A stretch of 64,000 nt of DNA from Durusdinium trenchii (Eukaryota > Sar > Dinophyceae > Suessiales > Symbiodiniaceae), in assembly GCA_963970005.1 (NCBI GenBank), contig CAXAMN010021718.1:87306-151305 (forward strand). The letters run 5' to 3'. Both the position numbers and the translations under genes were made by a program. Below the pieces are notes generated by a model, which was not told where the DNA came from, searched no databases, and was given only the letters and a program-made list of their open reading frames with translations. This document shows positions 12,201 to 19,151 of the stretch, in pieces. Position 1 is the stretch's first letter, and the number at the start of each line of letters is the position of its first letter.

Positions 12201-15200
12201 AAGTAAGATCCAGAGGCTTGCAAAGCTGCTAAACCGGATTCTACTTCTCGAAGGCCTTGAGCACGTGGCTGGAGAGAGAGGTGAAGGTGACATGACTACA
12301 CAAGCACATGGAAGCAGCGGATGGACAAGCATGCTCATTGTGATCTTGTTCATGGTGATTGGAGTGCTGATCCTTTTCATCTATAAGCTCTGGAGGAAGC
12401 TTGAGAGAATGGAGGCAAGGCTTCAGAGTGTGACGGAGGATGAGAAAGTGAATGGCATGATGATTGGAGCTTATGGTCATGAAGCTCAAGAAGGATTGGC
12501 AAAGCTCAAGAACTATGTGCAACGAGTTCACAGGGGGCTGATCAAGGCCTCAGGCTATGTCGATGACAGTGAGTTCGGTGAAGAAGATTGGAAGCATTGG
12601 AACTACATCGAGGATACCAACAGAGAGTTTGATATGAGGAGATTGGATGGGCAGATCAAAAGCTATCTCAAAGCCAATGCTGTTCAAACGAGACTTCATT
12701 TGAACGTCAGGGACAACACCTTGATAGAGGCTGAAAGTGAGGGTGAAGACCATGATCCAGATGATGAAGTACAAGTTCGTCTGGACTCAGGTGAAATCAT
12801 CACAGTTCGAGCACGTGATGTACAGCCGAGGGAGCCAGAAAGTGAAGAAGAAGGACCCACACCTATGGAAGAAGATGAAGAAGAGAGACCGAGGGCATCA
12901 AGAGCCAACCCAAGTGAAGAGAGGAGATATGAAGACCCAACAATGTCAATGCCGACTACACGATGGTTGACAGACGCAGAGATGCAAGAGGTGATGCAGT
13001 ATGATACACCTGGAGCAAGATCGTGTCTCAGGGCAAAGCAGTATGCGCTGCAGTTTGAGCGAAGGTGGTTCGATTTGAACCAGCGAAGTGATCATGAACA
13101 GAAAATGGAGATGTACAGCCGCATGGACAAACACATGCCCTTTTTAGACAGCGATCAAGTTCCATGGTGAAGGTGGACTGCTGGCGTAAGCGAAACAGCT
13201 CAAGCCAGCAAGGAGGAGTGCGTAAGAAAAGCTACGTAACTCCACACCTTGAAACGACCTGTACAAACAACCGACATACAGGCCTTTGAGGTTCGAGAAA
13301 AGCTCGCACTTACTAGTAGTAACAAGAAGCTAGTAGTAACAAGTGCCACGCTACTAGTAACAGGTGCATCGCTAGTAGTAACAAGAAGCTACGAACGGAG
13401 CAGAGGCTTTTGGCATCTTGGCCTTTGAAATTCGGCCCACCTTGCTCCGTTCGTCGTAAGAGAGCGCACCCCGTTCGTAGCGTCCGATCGCTCCTAGTCT
13501 ACTTGTTACTAGAAGCGATGCACTTTTTCCTAGTAGCTTCTTGCTCCTAGTAGTACGGCCAGGAGTCCCTAGTAGCGGGGTGTGTTTCTTTTTTCTGCGT
13601 GAGAACTCTCTAAGGCCAGGAGCCCCGTTCGTAGCTTCCGATCCCTCCGTTCGTAGCGTCCCCTTGCCGCCAGGTGGTCTTAGATCCCATGTGTGGAACA
13701 GGCATGCTGTTGACCGAAGCTTCGGATCGCAATGCCCTGCTCATCGGCTCTGACGCCTGGAGGAGAGGTGAGTCGGTTTGATGGAGTGGTGCCCTAAGGC
13801 CGGCCACAGAGCTACCAGGGCATCGCTACGAACGGAGGGATCGGATGCTACGAACGGGGCTCCTGGCCTTACTACTAGTAACAAGAAGCTACGAACGGAA
13901 CAAAGGTCATCGCTACTAGCAACAAAGGGCATTACTATGTTTCTTAGGACCTCAGATATCCGATGAGTTCCTGGGTGAGGGTGATGGATTTATCCGGAAC
14001 TGGGTGAATCCTCTTTTGCCGAAGAGTCTTCTATTTGTCTGGGTCGGTTCTTCAAGCAAATGCAAGTGGCGCGGCCAAGGGGAAAAAACCTGTACAGATG
14101 GAGAGGGTGGGGAAGACAGAATTTGGACCTGTGCTTGATGAGCCTTGACTTGAGAGTAACTATATGTGTACCTTGTGTGTGGATTGACATGTTGCAAACA
14201 GACCTGTCATTTTGGCCTTTCCTCTCGGTCCATCCTTTAGCAATATATGAGCATGGTGGCACACAGAATCAATTTCAAAGTATCTTCAAGTGCCACGTTT
14301 CACCAGCAAAGTCTTCATGTCTTCATCCCAGACGCTATTAATGGCAACACCGGATTAATAAACGCCCCCCCCTTCAAGGTCAACAAGGTCAACAAGGTCT
14401 GAGATTGGAGGTATCTGAGGGCCACATCCCCCTAATAAAGGTGATGACCTGATGATGGATGATGAGATGAGGACCTGAACCTGATGATGGATGATGAGAT
14501 GAGGACCTGGACCTGATGATGGATGATGGTTGATGGGATTCTGTGTCATGAGAGATTGAACCATGAGAACCATGATTCCTCTAAGTGTATTGGCACAAGT
14601 TTGACAAGAGATCAGATAGAGTTGATCAGAGAGCCATGCCAGGGTGGATCCATGGACTGGATGGTCTGAGTGGTGGCCTCTGGAGGATTGGTATGACCTT
14701 ATGGCATATGACACCCAATGGGAGAGGGATCAGAAAATTCAAGATGAGTACAATAGTATTGGCCTTTCAAATATGGAGGCGCAGATGGTGAGAAAGTAAG
14801 CAATAAATACATATAATTATACATACAGTTAAACCCAACTATTTTTCCTGGGGGAGCTGGGATTGACTAATAGGGGGAGGTTTTTGCACAGTAAACAGTT
14901 ATTAGGGTGATGCCAAGGTGGAAATCCAGGTCTTAAATTAGTTTAGTGTTGGGGGGTCGAGCTGGGATTGATCAATAGGGGGTGGTTACTTAATCCTGTG
15001 TGCGCAGTAGGTTGGAGGACATCGCAACTAGGTTGGAGGCCATCGCTACTAGGGGGAGGCCATCGCCATCGCTCTTAAGTTAGAGGCCTTCATGTCTTCA
15101 TCCCAGACCTGCTCACCTGACGCCTCCTGACGCCTGCTCACCTCAGGACATTTCCCCAGAGATGCTCACCCGAGCTGCGCGGCATTTCCAATCGCTGCGC

Positions 15201-15815
15201 CGCACGGCGCCGTCCAACGGCGGCGCCTTGCTGCAGGCAGATGTGAGGCATTTGCCCCTGCCCGATGGATCGGTGGACGTGGTTCTGTGTGATCTTCCCT
15301 TCGGACGGCAGTTTGGCACCCTGGAGGAGACACTTGGCCGAACCAGGTGGCACACGGTGAGGCCACGCGGCTGGCTGTGCGTGGCGCCACGCATGTGTGT
15401 GTGTGTGTGCGTGTTTCGCACACGGTGTAGGGAGGTTGGGTGGGCGTTCCAGGATTGTTCGCAAGCGGTTTTTTTTTGGCCTCTAGACATCTTTAGACCC
15501 TTTTTGCATCGACTTTGAGCCTGGCTTATGGAGGATGCCAACACCCTGCAGAAATGCAGTTTCTGGGCGGTGGTCGCGACCGCCAGGAATCAGACGCTCT
15601 ACCCGGCTGCCCTCCGTGAGCTTCACCGGGTCGCTGACCCCTGGCACGGCCGCTGTGTGCTGCTGTCCTCTGAGGTCAATGCGGTTTTGCTGCGGCAGTC
15701 GGCAGAAGCAGCTGGATGGAAGATGCAGGAATCTGGGCTGGGCACAGGAAAATTTGGGGACGATCGAAGAGGTTTTTGGATGTCTAGGTTTTTCACTCCT
15801 TATCATGAAGTATGA
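3092..15815 (+). CDS. THUMPD3-like tRNA guanine-N2 methyltransferase (multi-exon gene)
   Basis: Family role: THUMPD3 with TRMT112 makes N2-methylguanosine in tRNA using S-adenosylmethionine. Visible in order: a THUMP-region exon with DDALDFWETV and VTSFRVSC (3092-3227); a THUMP strand exon with HFAWPLQL and LEVWLF (4350-4411); LHPNVAWAM (5058-5119); SAM motif I VLDPMCGTGMLLTEA (13674-13767); catalytic motif CDLPFGRQFG (15160-15346); LYPAALRELHRV with GRCVLLSSE (15587-15815). The last four exons splice in frame with GT donors and AG acceptors. THUMP exons between them are incomplete in my reading, and the 5' end is not located. A 7.2-kb copia element lies in the intron after 5119. Whether a transcript crosses that 8.55-kb intron is unknown. 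The family assignment is firm for the catalytic half and weaker for the N-terminal half. Confidence 0.8.
3586..3650 (+). CDS. possible methyltransferase THUMP exon
   Basis: After CAG at 3583-3585 the frame reads CGNEEHIFTRHDPRDCHAYQ. It can be aligned loosely with the family's C.R.GE.H.FTS....RDF segment, which should come next in the protein. The 5' phase does not fit an obvious donor in the preceding exon, and the 3' boundary is arbitrary. Confidence 0.3.
4350..4411 (+). CDS. methyltransferase exon, THUMP C-terminal strand
   Basis: The frame reads DHFAWPLQLRSPHLEVWLFV and a few residues more. It matches the family layout D.F.W......DVEV.LN in residue spacing. A possible acceptor AG is at 4348-4349; the donor is not determined. 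It sits between the upstream THUMP exon and the motif-preceding exon at 5058, as expected. Confidence 0.5.
4412..4851. other. intron-like sequence, no assigned exon
   Basis: The stretch should contain the end of the THUMP domain (family pattern ..L..R....GPT.LR) but I could not find it. Open frames here read as low-quality protein. Confidence 0.35.
4852..5014 (+). repeat. module array upstream of methyltransferase exon
   Basis: Ordered modules: gggctcctggcctt, gagcgatcggac, gggctcctggcatta, gaacaagaag, aacaagtgcatcg, aacaagtgcctta, aacaagaag, mostly joined by CTACTAG. It lies 43 bp upstream of the exon that starts at 5058. Confidence 0.9.
5058..5119 (+). CDS. methyltransferase exon preceding SAM motif I
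   Basis: The acceptor is AG at 5056-5057 and the donor GTCGGG at 5120. The 62-nt exon reads LHPNVAWAMVTAAAIQSGEA and ends on a codon boundary. The next exon (13674) begins with the motif I strand in phase 0, so the junction reads SGEA/VVLDPMCGTG. Family members have L.PT.A..M..L...  G..VLDPMCGTG at this point. Confidence 0.8.
5598..5768 (+). repeat. module array
   Basis: Modules gttggaggccatcg, aacgagaag, gggctcctggcatcg, gagcgatcggacg, gggctcctggccgta, aacaagaag, gttggagg. Connectors include CTACTAG, CTACGAACG, CTACGTTCG and CTCGTAG. Confidence 0.9.
6028..6117 (+). repeat. module array, left half split by retrotransposon
   Basis: Modules aacaagaag, aacaagtgccacg, aacaggtgccacg, aacaagaag and aacaagtgcctta, cut after CTTAC at 6117. 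The array resumes at 13309 on the far side of the element. Confidence 0.9.
6113..6117. repeat. target site duplication, left copy
   Basis: CTTAC immediately before the 5' LTR; the same five bases follow the 3' LTR at 13309-13313. Confidence 0.9.
6118..6207 (+). repeat. 5' LTR (90 bp)
   Basis: Starts TGCGTAAGAAAAG and ends GAAAAGCTCGCA. Matches 13219-13308 at all 90 positions by direct comparison. Transcription signals inside it cannot be assigned. Confidence 0.95.
6208..6225 (+). promoter_or_regulatory. primer binding site
   Basis: TGGTAGCGGAGCTGAGAA begins directly after the LTR. It resembles the TGGTA(G/T)C.GAG signature complementary to the 3' end of initiator methionine tRNA used by many copia elements. 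The specific tRNA of this host was not checked. Confidence 0.75.
6441..11588 (+). CDS. Gag-Pol polyprotein (gag, protease, integrase, reverse transcriptase)
   Basis: 1715 residues from the first in-frame ATG; a longer frame reaches back to a TTG at 6378. Order: alanine/glutamine-rich gag start; very lysine/glycine-rich stretch about 270-335; CCHC knuckle CWTCGKPGHMAKDC at 337-350; protease DSGAD with Asp469; acidic linker; integrase HHCC finger about 847-870 (HELTHVPYAPWCPAC) and DDE triad Asp890, Asp969, Glu1009; acidic lysine-rich linker; reverse transcriptase with MDVKDAFL (Asp1498/1501) and HVDD (Asp1573/1574). The usual copia YVDD is HVDD here. The frame closes at TAG 11586-11588, just before the conserved YLKGT segment, which continues in another frame. 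One base appears missing near 11585, so RNase H is not read from this frame. Confidence 0.93.
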   Translation: MDQSEMSGLAQAVIAAATAAAQAAQAAASSGQAGGQGEEHGVLKKDLAKLIPRPGAFNPIDREQEVLQWRDWYWTIKQYLVVVDSAFQEELEKLEANPGTEVDWELLDEGEQQRSRFLYSLLGSLVQGRLTGVIKNVEKFNGMEALRQLLMNCQPQARNRTMNLLQGIMSYPSFNMKSSLLPQILKLEEHYLQYERLGGKLSQDMKSAVLLRAVSGQMKTHLNLTLNEGSSYGKIREAIIAFDTATTKWNESGALTFSGVSPMNDPNGAMPMEVDRIKGDGKKGKSKSKEQKGKGKGKEDKSKSKGKGGKSSGKDGKGKGGGKEGKGGKGKNPSEVCWTCGKPGHMAKDCWRVRQVESPATQSIAGSHTTSPSTTLTTSLTSGGGVEMNSNAKNIRRVSQPVIFDLREGSDAGAIRMVSQVEFFNIASDDENEYDGYMVNTVVETDNEEVNLELYEEGGERQSFKVIVDSGADASIFPGRFLEQTVNDRTLQEAPHLQDAQGKKIKSYGNKDVDIMMVTSEGQCVVLKEKVTFSDMVSQPILSFGRLMRSGWSIDGRKQCLKNGSLEVPLAFQNQSLVVDASIRVITEPMVIRTLGVKLGDELESLANSGYGWKKKDDFWVGLHLSTKFQSPQFIPGFRDQGEGVCRSTLVERDGGWELVEMAEPLDGLEEQEGEIEELREVGLSKVMTFVAPEGTVPEVFGFEIDSAVQLGPKPDMEELAIPQAGDDEFEELGGAEIPGGEDQEQGRDLDDQMVQYEVGVAVPEEIRVNDVTLTLESPLRSLRAACAFYQIGQSGGKQKCFSRLVAHQGALELMMARDLAARGQAMGQRIPLEQVAAKVPTEAERKAHELTHVPYAPWCPACIKHRARPDQHRRSGKSHDQGCPTISFDFCKVKAKGSAALGAEEEDQAQEGVHDEESGALWLIAVCSETGSLLGLPLKSKNQMNLITHELLAFTQVLGHEAVQYYCDNEPTARQIVRLLVSSRTAMGLKTTMRTTKLYDSAGNSLAENAVHRVRGLAASMMESLAEKIGLRFHHQHPLWSWACRHAAWTLNRYQVLRGTTSFELTHGKAYEGKVCPFGEVVFAYSKQKQGFKADPRWKVGICLGKTEVQDAWVIGDGNRVFLSKSLRRVADASTRYLACYQAFTAYSWEFQQNFGGRIVPSKRVAAMVGGPLLGLPTAETKGIAVDDDDAREIIAFSKSYAGKLEEVKDLVEVENKQLSEKEGQTEEQKLAEEKKQDYAEEKVSVPEIRTRDANSIDEENNQAGPSAPATTPRSLAQKMNLETEGSAGDPKRLKLTPTKPIHESEGELSEPKRLKTSGEGPQVERRVEATAVGQDTYYHMDQFFGEEEILACGEGDGEEDSKVAIPAELWSSASLERVPPDPPFWIDELADAVEEQRLLSMGVLEAMEEEKVGFKRLTTRFVRDWRVKPRPDLPGSPKQFLRRSRLVAREYAVDRRDDVHSPATGGQTLRLLPIIYLTKKLEEKSGGEPYWLGSMDVKDAFLQVPQEEPTQVKTARGYYEVKRNLPGQRLGAKAWFDYFTDWLKERGFSFSDINPCLGRKGEQMMVLIHVDDVMYVSAKYYMENTFLPDIRKRFDISEQHLSDNGTTFTFLRRTYEQVNEGLKILPGKYAESMVEQYEEKLGRVKIQKLPCGPEMLEFDGTMLLNAELSSMYRSLVGCGIYLSQERIDVSFTIKELASSMSAPTTGSLKKLGK
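11594..11872 (+). pseudogene. RNase H N-terminal part, shifted frame
   Basis: The second frame carries the tether between RT and RNase H (YLKGT is read just before 11594) and the RNase H start: TDSDWSGAKGHRRSTS with the first catalytic aspartate, then SLSSAEAELNAL with the catalytic glutamate. It ends at TGA 11870-11872, next to a second apparent one-base loss. The remaining RNase H residues are read in a third frame. It is called broken because neither shift resembles a known programmed site, though both may be assembly errors. Confidence 0.85.
11869..13170 (+). CDS. RNase H C-terminus fused to a transmembrane/coiled-coil tail
   Basis: The third frame starts at about 11869, with no ATG of its own at the junction; its upstream extension overlaps the previous fragment. 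It gives LVDNSAALHLC and VADLGTKPLPKA, the last two RNase H aspartate motifs, ending near 12115. Without a stop it runs on for about 350 residues. That extension holds one strongly hydrophobic segment at about 12331-12384 (MLIVILFMVIGVLILFIY), a following charged, likely coiled-coil stretch (LERMEARLQSVTEDE), and an acidic tail rich in Glu/Asp and Arg. Standard copia elements end at RNase H. Some plant copia lineages (Sireviruses) carry extra ORFs with membrane segments here. I recognise no specific family; its function is unknown. Confidence 0.8.
   Translation: MRRCLEFLVEEEVTHYCLVDNSAALHLCHRKGPGKLRHIAGKLLWIQDMVAQGDLEVKAVGTVSNVADLGTKPLPKARVNLLLHWCQIYNGDGERIGQEEYHNLEERAVSKSKIQRLAKLLNRILLLEGLEHVAGERGEGDMTTQAHGSSGWTSMLIVILFMVIGVLILFIYKLWRKLERMEARLQSVTEDEKVNGMMIGAYGHEAQEGLAKLKNYVQRVHRGLIKASGYVDDSEFGEEDWKHWNYIEDTNREFDMRRLDGQIKSYLKANAVQTRLHLNVRDNTLIEAESEGEDHDPDDEVQVRLDSGEIITVRARDVQPREPESEEEGPTPMEEDEEERPRASRANPSEERRYEDPTMSMPTTRWLTDAEMQEVMQYDTPGARSCLRAKQYALQFERRWFDLNQRSDHEQKMEMYSRMDKHMPFLDSDQVPW
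13209..13218 (+). promoter_or_regulatory. polypurine tract
   Basis: CAAGGAGGAG lies directly before the 3' LTR, the usual place for plus-strand priming. Confidence 0.7.
13219..13308 (+). repeat. 3' LTR (90 bp)
   Basis: Identical to 6118-6207. Confidence 0.95.
13309..13398 (+). repeat. module array, right half split by retrotransposon
   Basis: Starts with the right CTTAC target copy (13309-13313), then TAGTAG aacaagaag, aacaagtgccacg, aacaggtgcatcg, aacaagaag. Joining 6117 to 13314 rebuilds an intact aacaagtgcctta-TAGTAG junction identical to that at 4984-5012. Confidence 0.9.
13440..13577 (-). repeat. module array
   Basis: Complement-orientation modules cgtccgatcgctc, acttgtta, gcgatgcac, agcttcttgctcc, taggcc-type caggag, with CGTTCGTAG and CTAGTAG connectors. 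Orientation is opposite to the array at 13309. Confidence 0.85.
13611..13662 (-). repeat. module array abutting a 3' splice site
   Basis: Three complement modules (ggccaggagcccc, cttccgatccctc, cgtcc) with CGTTCGTAG connectors. It ends 11 bp before the exon at 13674, so the intron's acceptor region is largely repeat. Confidence 0.8.
13674..13767 (+). CDS. methyltransferase exon, SAM-binding motif I
   Basis: Bounded by CCGCCAG at 13667-13673 and the donor GTGAGT at 13768. Reads VVLDPMCGTGMLLTEASDRN, then ALLIGSDAWRR plus one base. DPMCGTG is the glycine-rich SAM loop of the THUMP methyltransferases, and the acidic residue in IGSD follows at the expected distance. The phase-1 end joins 15160 to give RRE-MLTRAARHF. 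Confidence 0.9.
13811..13938 (+). repeat. module array in methyltransferase intron
   Basis: Modules catcg, gagggatcggatg, gggctcctggcctta, aacaagaag, gaacaaaggtcatcg, aacaaagggcatta, with CTACGAACG and CTACTAG connectors. Confidence 0.9.
14441..14536 (+). repeat. short tandem repeat, about 36-bp period
   Basis: Three imperfect copies of gatgatggatgatgagatga followed by ggacctg(g/a)acct, inside the intron between 13767 and 15160. Confidence 0.8.
14854..14989 (+). repeat. pair of 28-bp direct repeats
   Basis: agctgggattga-N2-aataggggg-N-ggtt occurs near 14855-14882 and 14960-14987, about 105 bp apart, in the same intron. Confidence 0.7.
15006..15090 (+). repeat. module array (ggaggccatcg type)
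   Basis: Three or four gttggaggccatcg modules with aactag, ctactag and gctcttaag connectors, 70 bp upstream of the exon at 15160. Confidence 0.85.
15160..15346 (+). CDS. methyltransferase exon, catalytic DLPFG motif
   Basis: The acceptor is CCCCAG at 15154-15159 and the preferred donor GTGGCA at 15347. Reads MLTRAARHFQSL, ALLQADVRHLPLPDGSVDVV, then LCDLPFGRQFG. ADVRHLPLPDGSVDVV is the family's acidic motif and strand before the active loop; DLPFG is its catalytic motif IV. A second GT at 15357 is canonical too, but only the 15347 donor joins in frame to NQTLYPAAL at 15587. Confidence 0.9.
15587..15815 (+). CDS. methyltransferase C-terminal exon
   Basis: The acceptor is CGCCAG at 15581-15586. 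The spliced frame reads RNQTLYPAALRELHRVAD, GRCVLLSSEVNAVLLRQSA, GWKMQESG and ends at TGA 15813-15815. LYP..LRE..RV and GR.VLL are the family's closing strands. The last ~20 residues look less conserved, so another downstream exon is possible. Confidence 0.85.
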
Positions 15816-16011
15816 TGATGATGTGGATGGCCTGGCCCTTTTTTGGATGACCATGAAATCCGAATACCAAACCGCTGGTTTTCACTCCACGCAACCATGA
15901 TTCTGTGACGGAAAGCTCTTTGATGAGATGCCGGGGAATCGTTTCACCTTTAGTACCAATAAAGTTTTCTAGTATGTCTTTGAAGCTTCTTAGTAATAAA
16001 GCTGTCTAATA

Positions 16012-16056
16012 ACGTAGAAGCTACTAGGAGGCCATCGCTACTAGTAACTAGAAGCT
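16012..16056. repeat. short module array
   Basis: gaagctactaggaggccatc and gctactagtaactagaagc, just after the methyltransferase gene. A lone complement unit (agcgatggcctccaacctaa) follows at 16178-16197. Confidence 0.75.
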
Positions 16057-16199
16057 TCCTTGGGAATCGTTTCACTGGGAGTCGGAGAGAATACTCTCCC
16101 ATGGAGAACCGAAGAGTTTTCCGTTCTTTTCTTACTTCTTCCATCTGACTTCCTTTCTTTGATCGGTTTGCAACCTAGCGATGGCCTCCAACCTAAGGA

Positions 16200-18720
16200 A
16201 GAACTCACGTGGAAGCTGGGAAACAAGTCCCTTGGCTTGTGAAGGGCGGTTCTGGGGTCCACTTCTCAGTATCGATGGACCTACGGACTTGGTTGGATGG
16301 TGGGAAAGGGGATGTTGGCAAAAACAGAAAGGTCTAAAGAAGAAAGGTTTTTAGGAAAGGAGTTTTCTCTTTACAGACCTTTCTTTTGTTTGTGTTGTTC
16401 TTCTTTTTTTTCGGCCTTTCTCGGATGGAAAGGGAATCTTGGGCCAAACCTCTGACTTCCACCCCGGTGGGACCGGCACCGAAGGGTGCCGGGGGACCAA
16501 AGCGGAACTCGGGCGCATCGGTCTAGGTCGGACTTGGAGCTTGGATCGTTTGGTCACGAATGGGTAAGAATGAGTGAAAAGCATGTAAAACTGCGTACCC
16601 AAATTTACTATAGATGTACTGCAGTTTACTACAGTATACCATTGAGGTTGAAGTAAGTCCCTGAGGGTCACCTACCTAGCCAGGGGATTTTGAACATAGT
16701 CGACTGGACTCCAAGGGTATGGGAGGTTTCTTCGCGGCAGGGGCCGATTGCTTCTGTGCTTCAAACGGGTCAACATTCCCCAGAAACCAGGGACCGTCCC
16801 TCGTGCGGCGGGACCAGGTTGAGACATGGGACAGACCGCCGGTCAGACGCCCCGTTGAGGCTGCCTGCAGTGGTCATGATCCTCACAGCGCAAAGCGCGA
16901 GTGCGCCACATGGGGATCTGAGTGCCTTCAGCTCGAAAGGAGGTCGCTTTGCAGTGCAGCGGAAGCAGCAGAGCCCGGAGCTGGTGCTTTGTGGGGGAAA
17001 AGAATGGGAGAGCTGAGAGCTGCCAGGAAGCGGAGGAAGATGGGATAGAAGATCAGCTTCAAACATCATGATCAGAAAACCATAGAAAACCTATCCGACT
17101 TTCTTCAGTTGGACGGATGGAATCTGTAGATGAAGTTGCACTGCCATATCTAATAGCTCTTTGGCTTCAAGATGTGAATCCATTGGGAAGACGAGAGCCG
17201 TCGTATCTCCTAACGAGCTGCTTCAGCTACACGGACGTCAGGGAAGGCATGTTTCTTGATCGCCCCGACCGCCAAGGTCTGCTCGTCTCTCTCGGGGGCC
17301 CAGCTGCAGTTGAGGGGTCCTTGCAACCACCTTGTGCTGCAGATGTGTCCTGTCTGATGGGGAGACTGGGGAGAACTCGTTTGGCCACTGCAAAGTAGAC
17401 GCAGGAAGTGAAGAGTTGCGTCGCTTGAGGTCAACTGATCGCTTGTGGTCAACAGTGGTGAAGAGAGATCAACACAAAAGTGTCTCTTCTCACAAGCCTC
17501 TTCTTAGGTGGTTGAGCGATCCGATTTGGGAGGAAGAACACATAACCATTCTAGCCTTGGCGAAGCCGATTTGTCTTCTTCCCATATCTTGCGATGTCCC
17601 AAGTGGTGCAGTGAAGGGTGCTTCGTGGCCAAATCGAACTTCTTTTGCGTCTAGCCACCCTCATTCCCTGCGCACCACTCAGATTGGGTCCAGGATGGTG
17701 GACGAAGTCGATCCCAGACCTGCTTTTGCCGTTTTCGAATGATTGGTCTTTCCCAAACAAAGTGAATGTCGCCTGGTAGGAAGCAGAATCCGATTCCAAG
17801 CCAATCCCAGCAGAGGTCCAAGACATTTTGGGCTCTAGAGGTCGTGCTCCACGAGTGTGGCCCGACCGCACTTGGCGGTGGGAAAAACCGCTGTACAGGT
17901 ACAGCTTTGTGGCATCTCTTGGTCTCCATGTGCCTGGGCCAAACAGATGGAACTGGGATGATCATGGGTCCCACGAACTGGGCACCGAAGTCGAAGTGGA
18001 ACATGTACTCCAACCTGCTAGCTGCTAGCGATGGGCTCAACAGACAATGTGCCGATGACGTCACAGAAATCGACTGCCGAAGTTGGGGGACGCCCGTTCT
18101 ACTATGGCCGGCCTGAGTTCATTGGCCATTTCGAGAATCGGTGAGACCTTCGTCTTCCAAACTTGAGACACACCCGCCGAATGGGCCGAATCATCTCCCC
18201 AACACGTCCCGGCGGAGGTGACCATCCGCTCGTATGGCGAGTCGGTGACGCCGCGACGCCGATGCCCGGAGACCCGTGGTCCGCGTCCGCGCCAGGTGAT
18301 GACCCGGACGAAAGGGCCACTGGAGGGCTACAGCAAGGAAGTCTATCTCATGGTGCGCCGGGGCGTCGGGGGCGAGCGACCCTACAAAGTGGCCACTGGG
18401 ATCTCTTGATGAAACAGCAGGAAATAGACCTTGGTCACAAGCTGTTTCAGAGGTTTTACATTTGGCGAAAGCCATGGAAGCAAAGGTTGTGCAAGTCAAG
18501 TTGCAGGTTAGTTTGATGCCGAAGCAGCTCAATAAATCGTGTTGGCAATGCTTCCGGTTGTGCTTCAAGGCTGCCCACTTTCCCAAGGGCCAGCTGAAGG
18601 AAACAGACCATTTAAAACACGTATGGAATCACACATTTTGAGCTGTGGAGCTGCTTTGAGCCAACAAGTATAGGAACCAGTTGGTTTTTGCCTCCAGAAG
18701 ACGTAAACCTCTGTTAGATG
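16200..18720. other. intergenic, scattered coding-like frames only
   Basis: No domain is recognised. The most protein-like frame is 17117-17398 (begins MESVDEVALPYLIALWL) but it lacks any family signature. A small unit of gcgatgggct type occurs at 18018-18034. Confidence 0.3.
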
Positions 18721-18724
18721 ATAT

Positions 18725-18745
18725 AAGATATATATATATATTTAA
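18725..18745. repeat. AT microsatellite
   Basis: Run of alternating TA within an A/T-rich stretch. Confidence 0.8.
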
Positions 18746-19151
18746 AAAACTGTACTGTAAATAAATATAGTTGTTCGCCGCCATAGTGATGGACGGGCTG
18801 CCAAGCGAGTTCAAGGCATGAGGCATGTTCCGGGTGTGAGACCTGTCGTCCGTCCGTCGCATGGCGCACTTTGCAGGTCCTGATGAACGGTTTACTTGGC
18901 CTAGTGACTCGGATCAATGGATGATTTGCTGGGCAAGTCTGGACCTAGTGAAAAGTTTAGAACATCCTCATTCTTTTTAACCAGGGATACATTCAACCTT
19001 ATACCATCAACTGCTGGGCGGTGGGGACAACTTAACAGATCATGATTCCAGTGCCCTCACTCTGATCGAAGCAAAGCCCGTGAGAGTACGTGAGCCAGTA
19101 GGTGAAGTCACCGTGGGAACAGGCCAGTAGGCCAACCTGCGTTTCATCATT

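Larger units (their letters stand above)
6118..13308 (+). mobile_element. Ty1/copia-type LTR retrotransposon
   Basis: Full structure is visible: 90-bp LTRs identical along their length, TG...CA ends with a TGCG/CGCA inverted repeat, a primer binding site abutting the 5' LTR, gag-protease-integrase-RT-RNase H order (integrase before RT defines Ty1/copia), a purine tract abutting the 3' LTR, and a CTTAC target duplication. Identical LTRs imply a recent insertion, although 90 bp gives little dating power. Coding is interrupted twice near RNase H. The LTRs are short for an element of 7.2 kb. It lies in sense orientation in an intron of the methyltransferase gene. Confidence 0.95.
5120..13673 (+). 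other. 8.55-kb intron holding the copia element
   Basis: Runs from the GT at 5120 to the CAG at 13671-13673. Contents: module arrays at 5598-5768 and 6028-6117, the 7191-bp retrotransposon, and arrays at 13309-13398, 13440-13577 and 13611-13662. Without the element and one target copy it would be about 1.36 kb, close to the 1392-bp intron that follows. Confidence 0.7.

Noticed and set aside
15357-15586. GTGAGG at 15357 as the donor of the catalytic exon
   Set aside because: Although canonical, it leaves phase 0 while the conserved downstream exon at 15587 needs the phase given by the donor at 15347.
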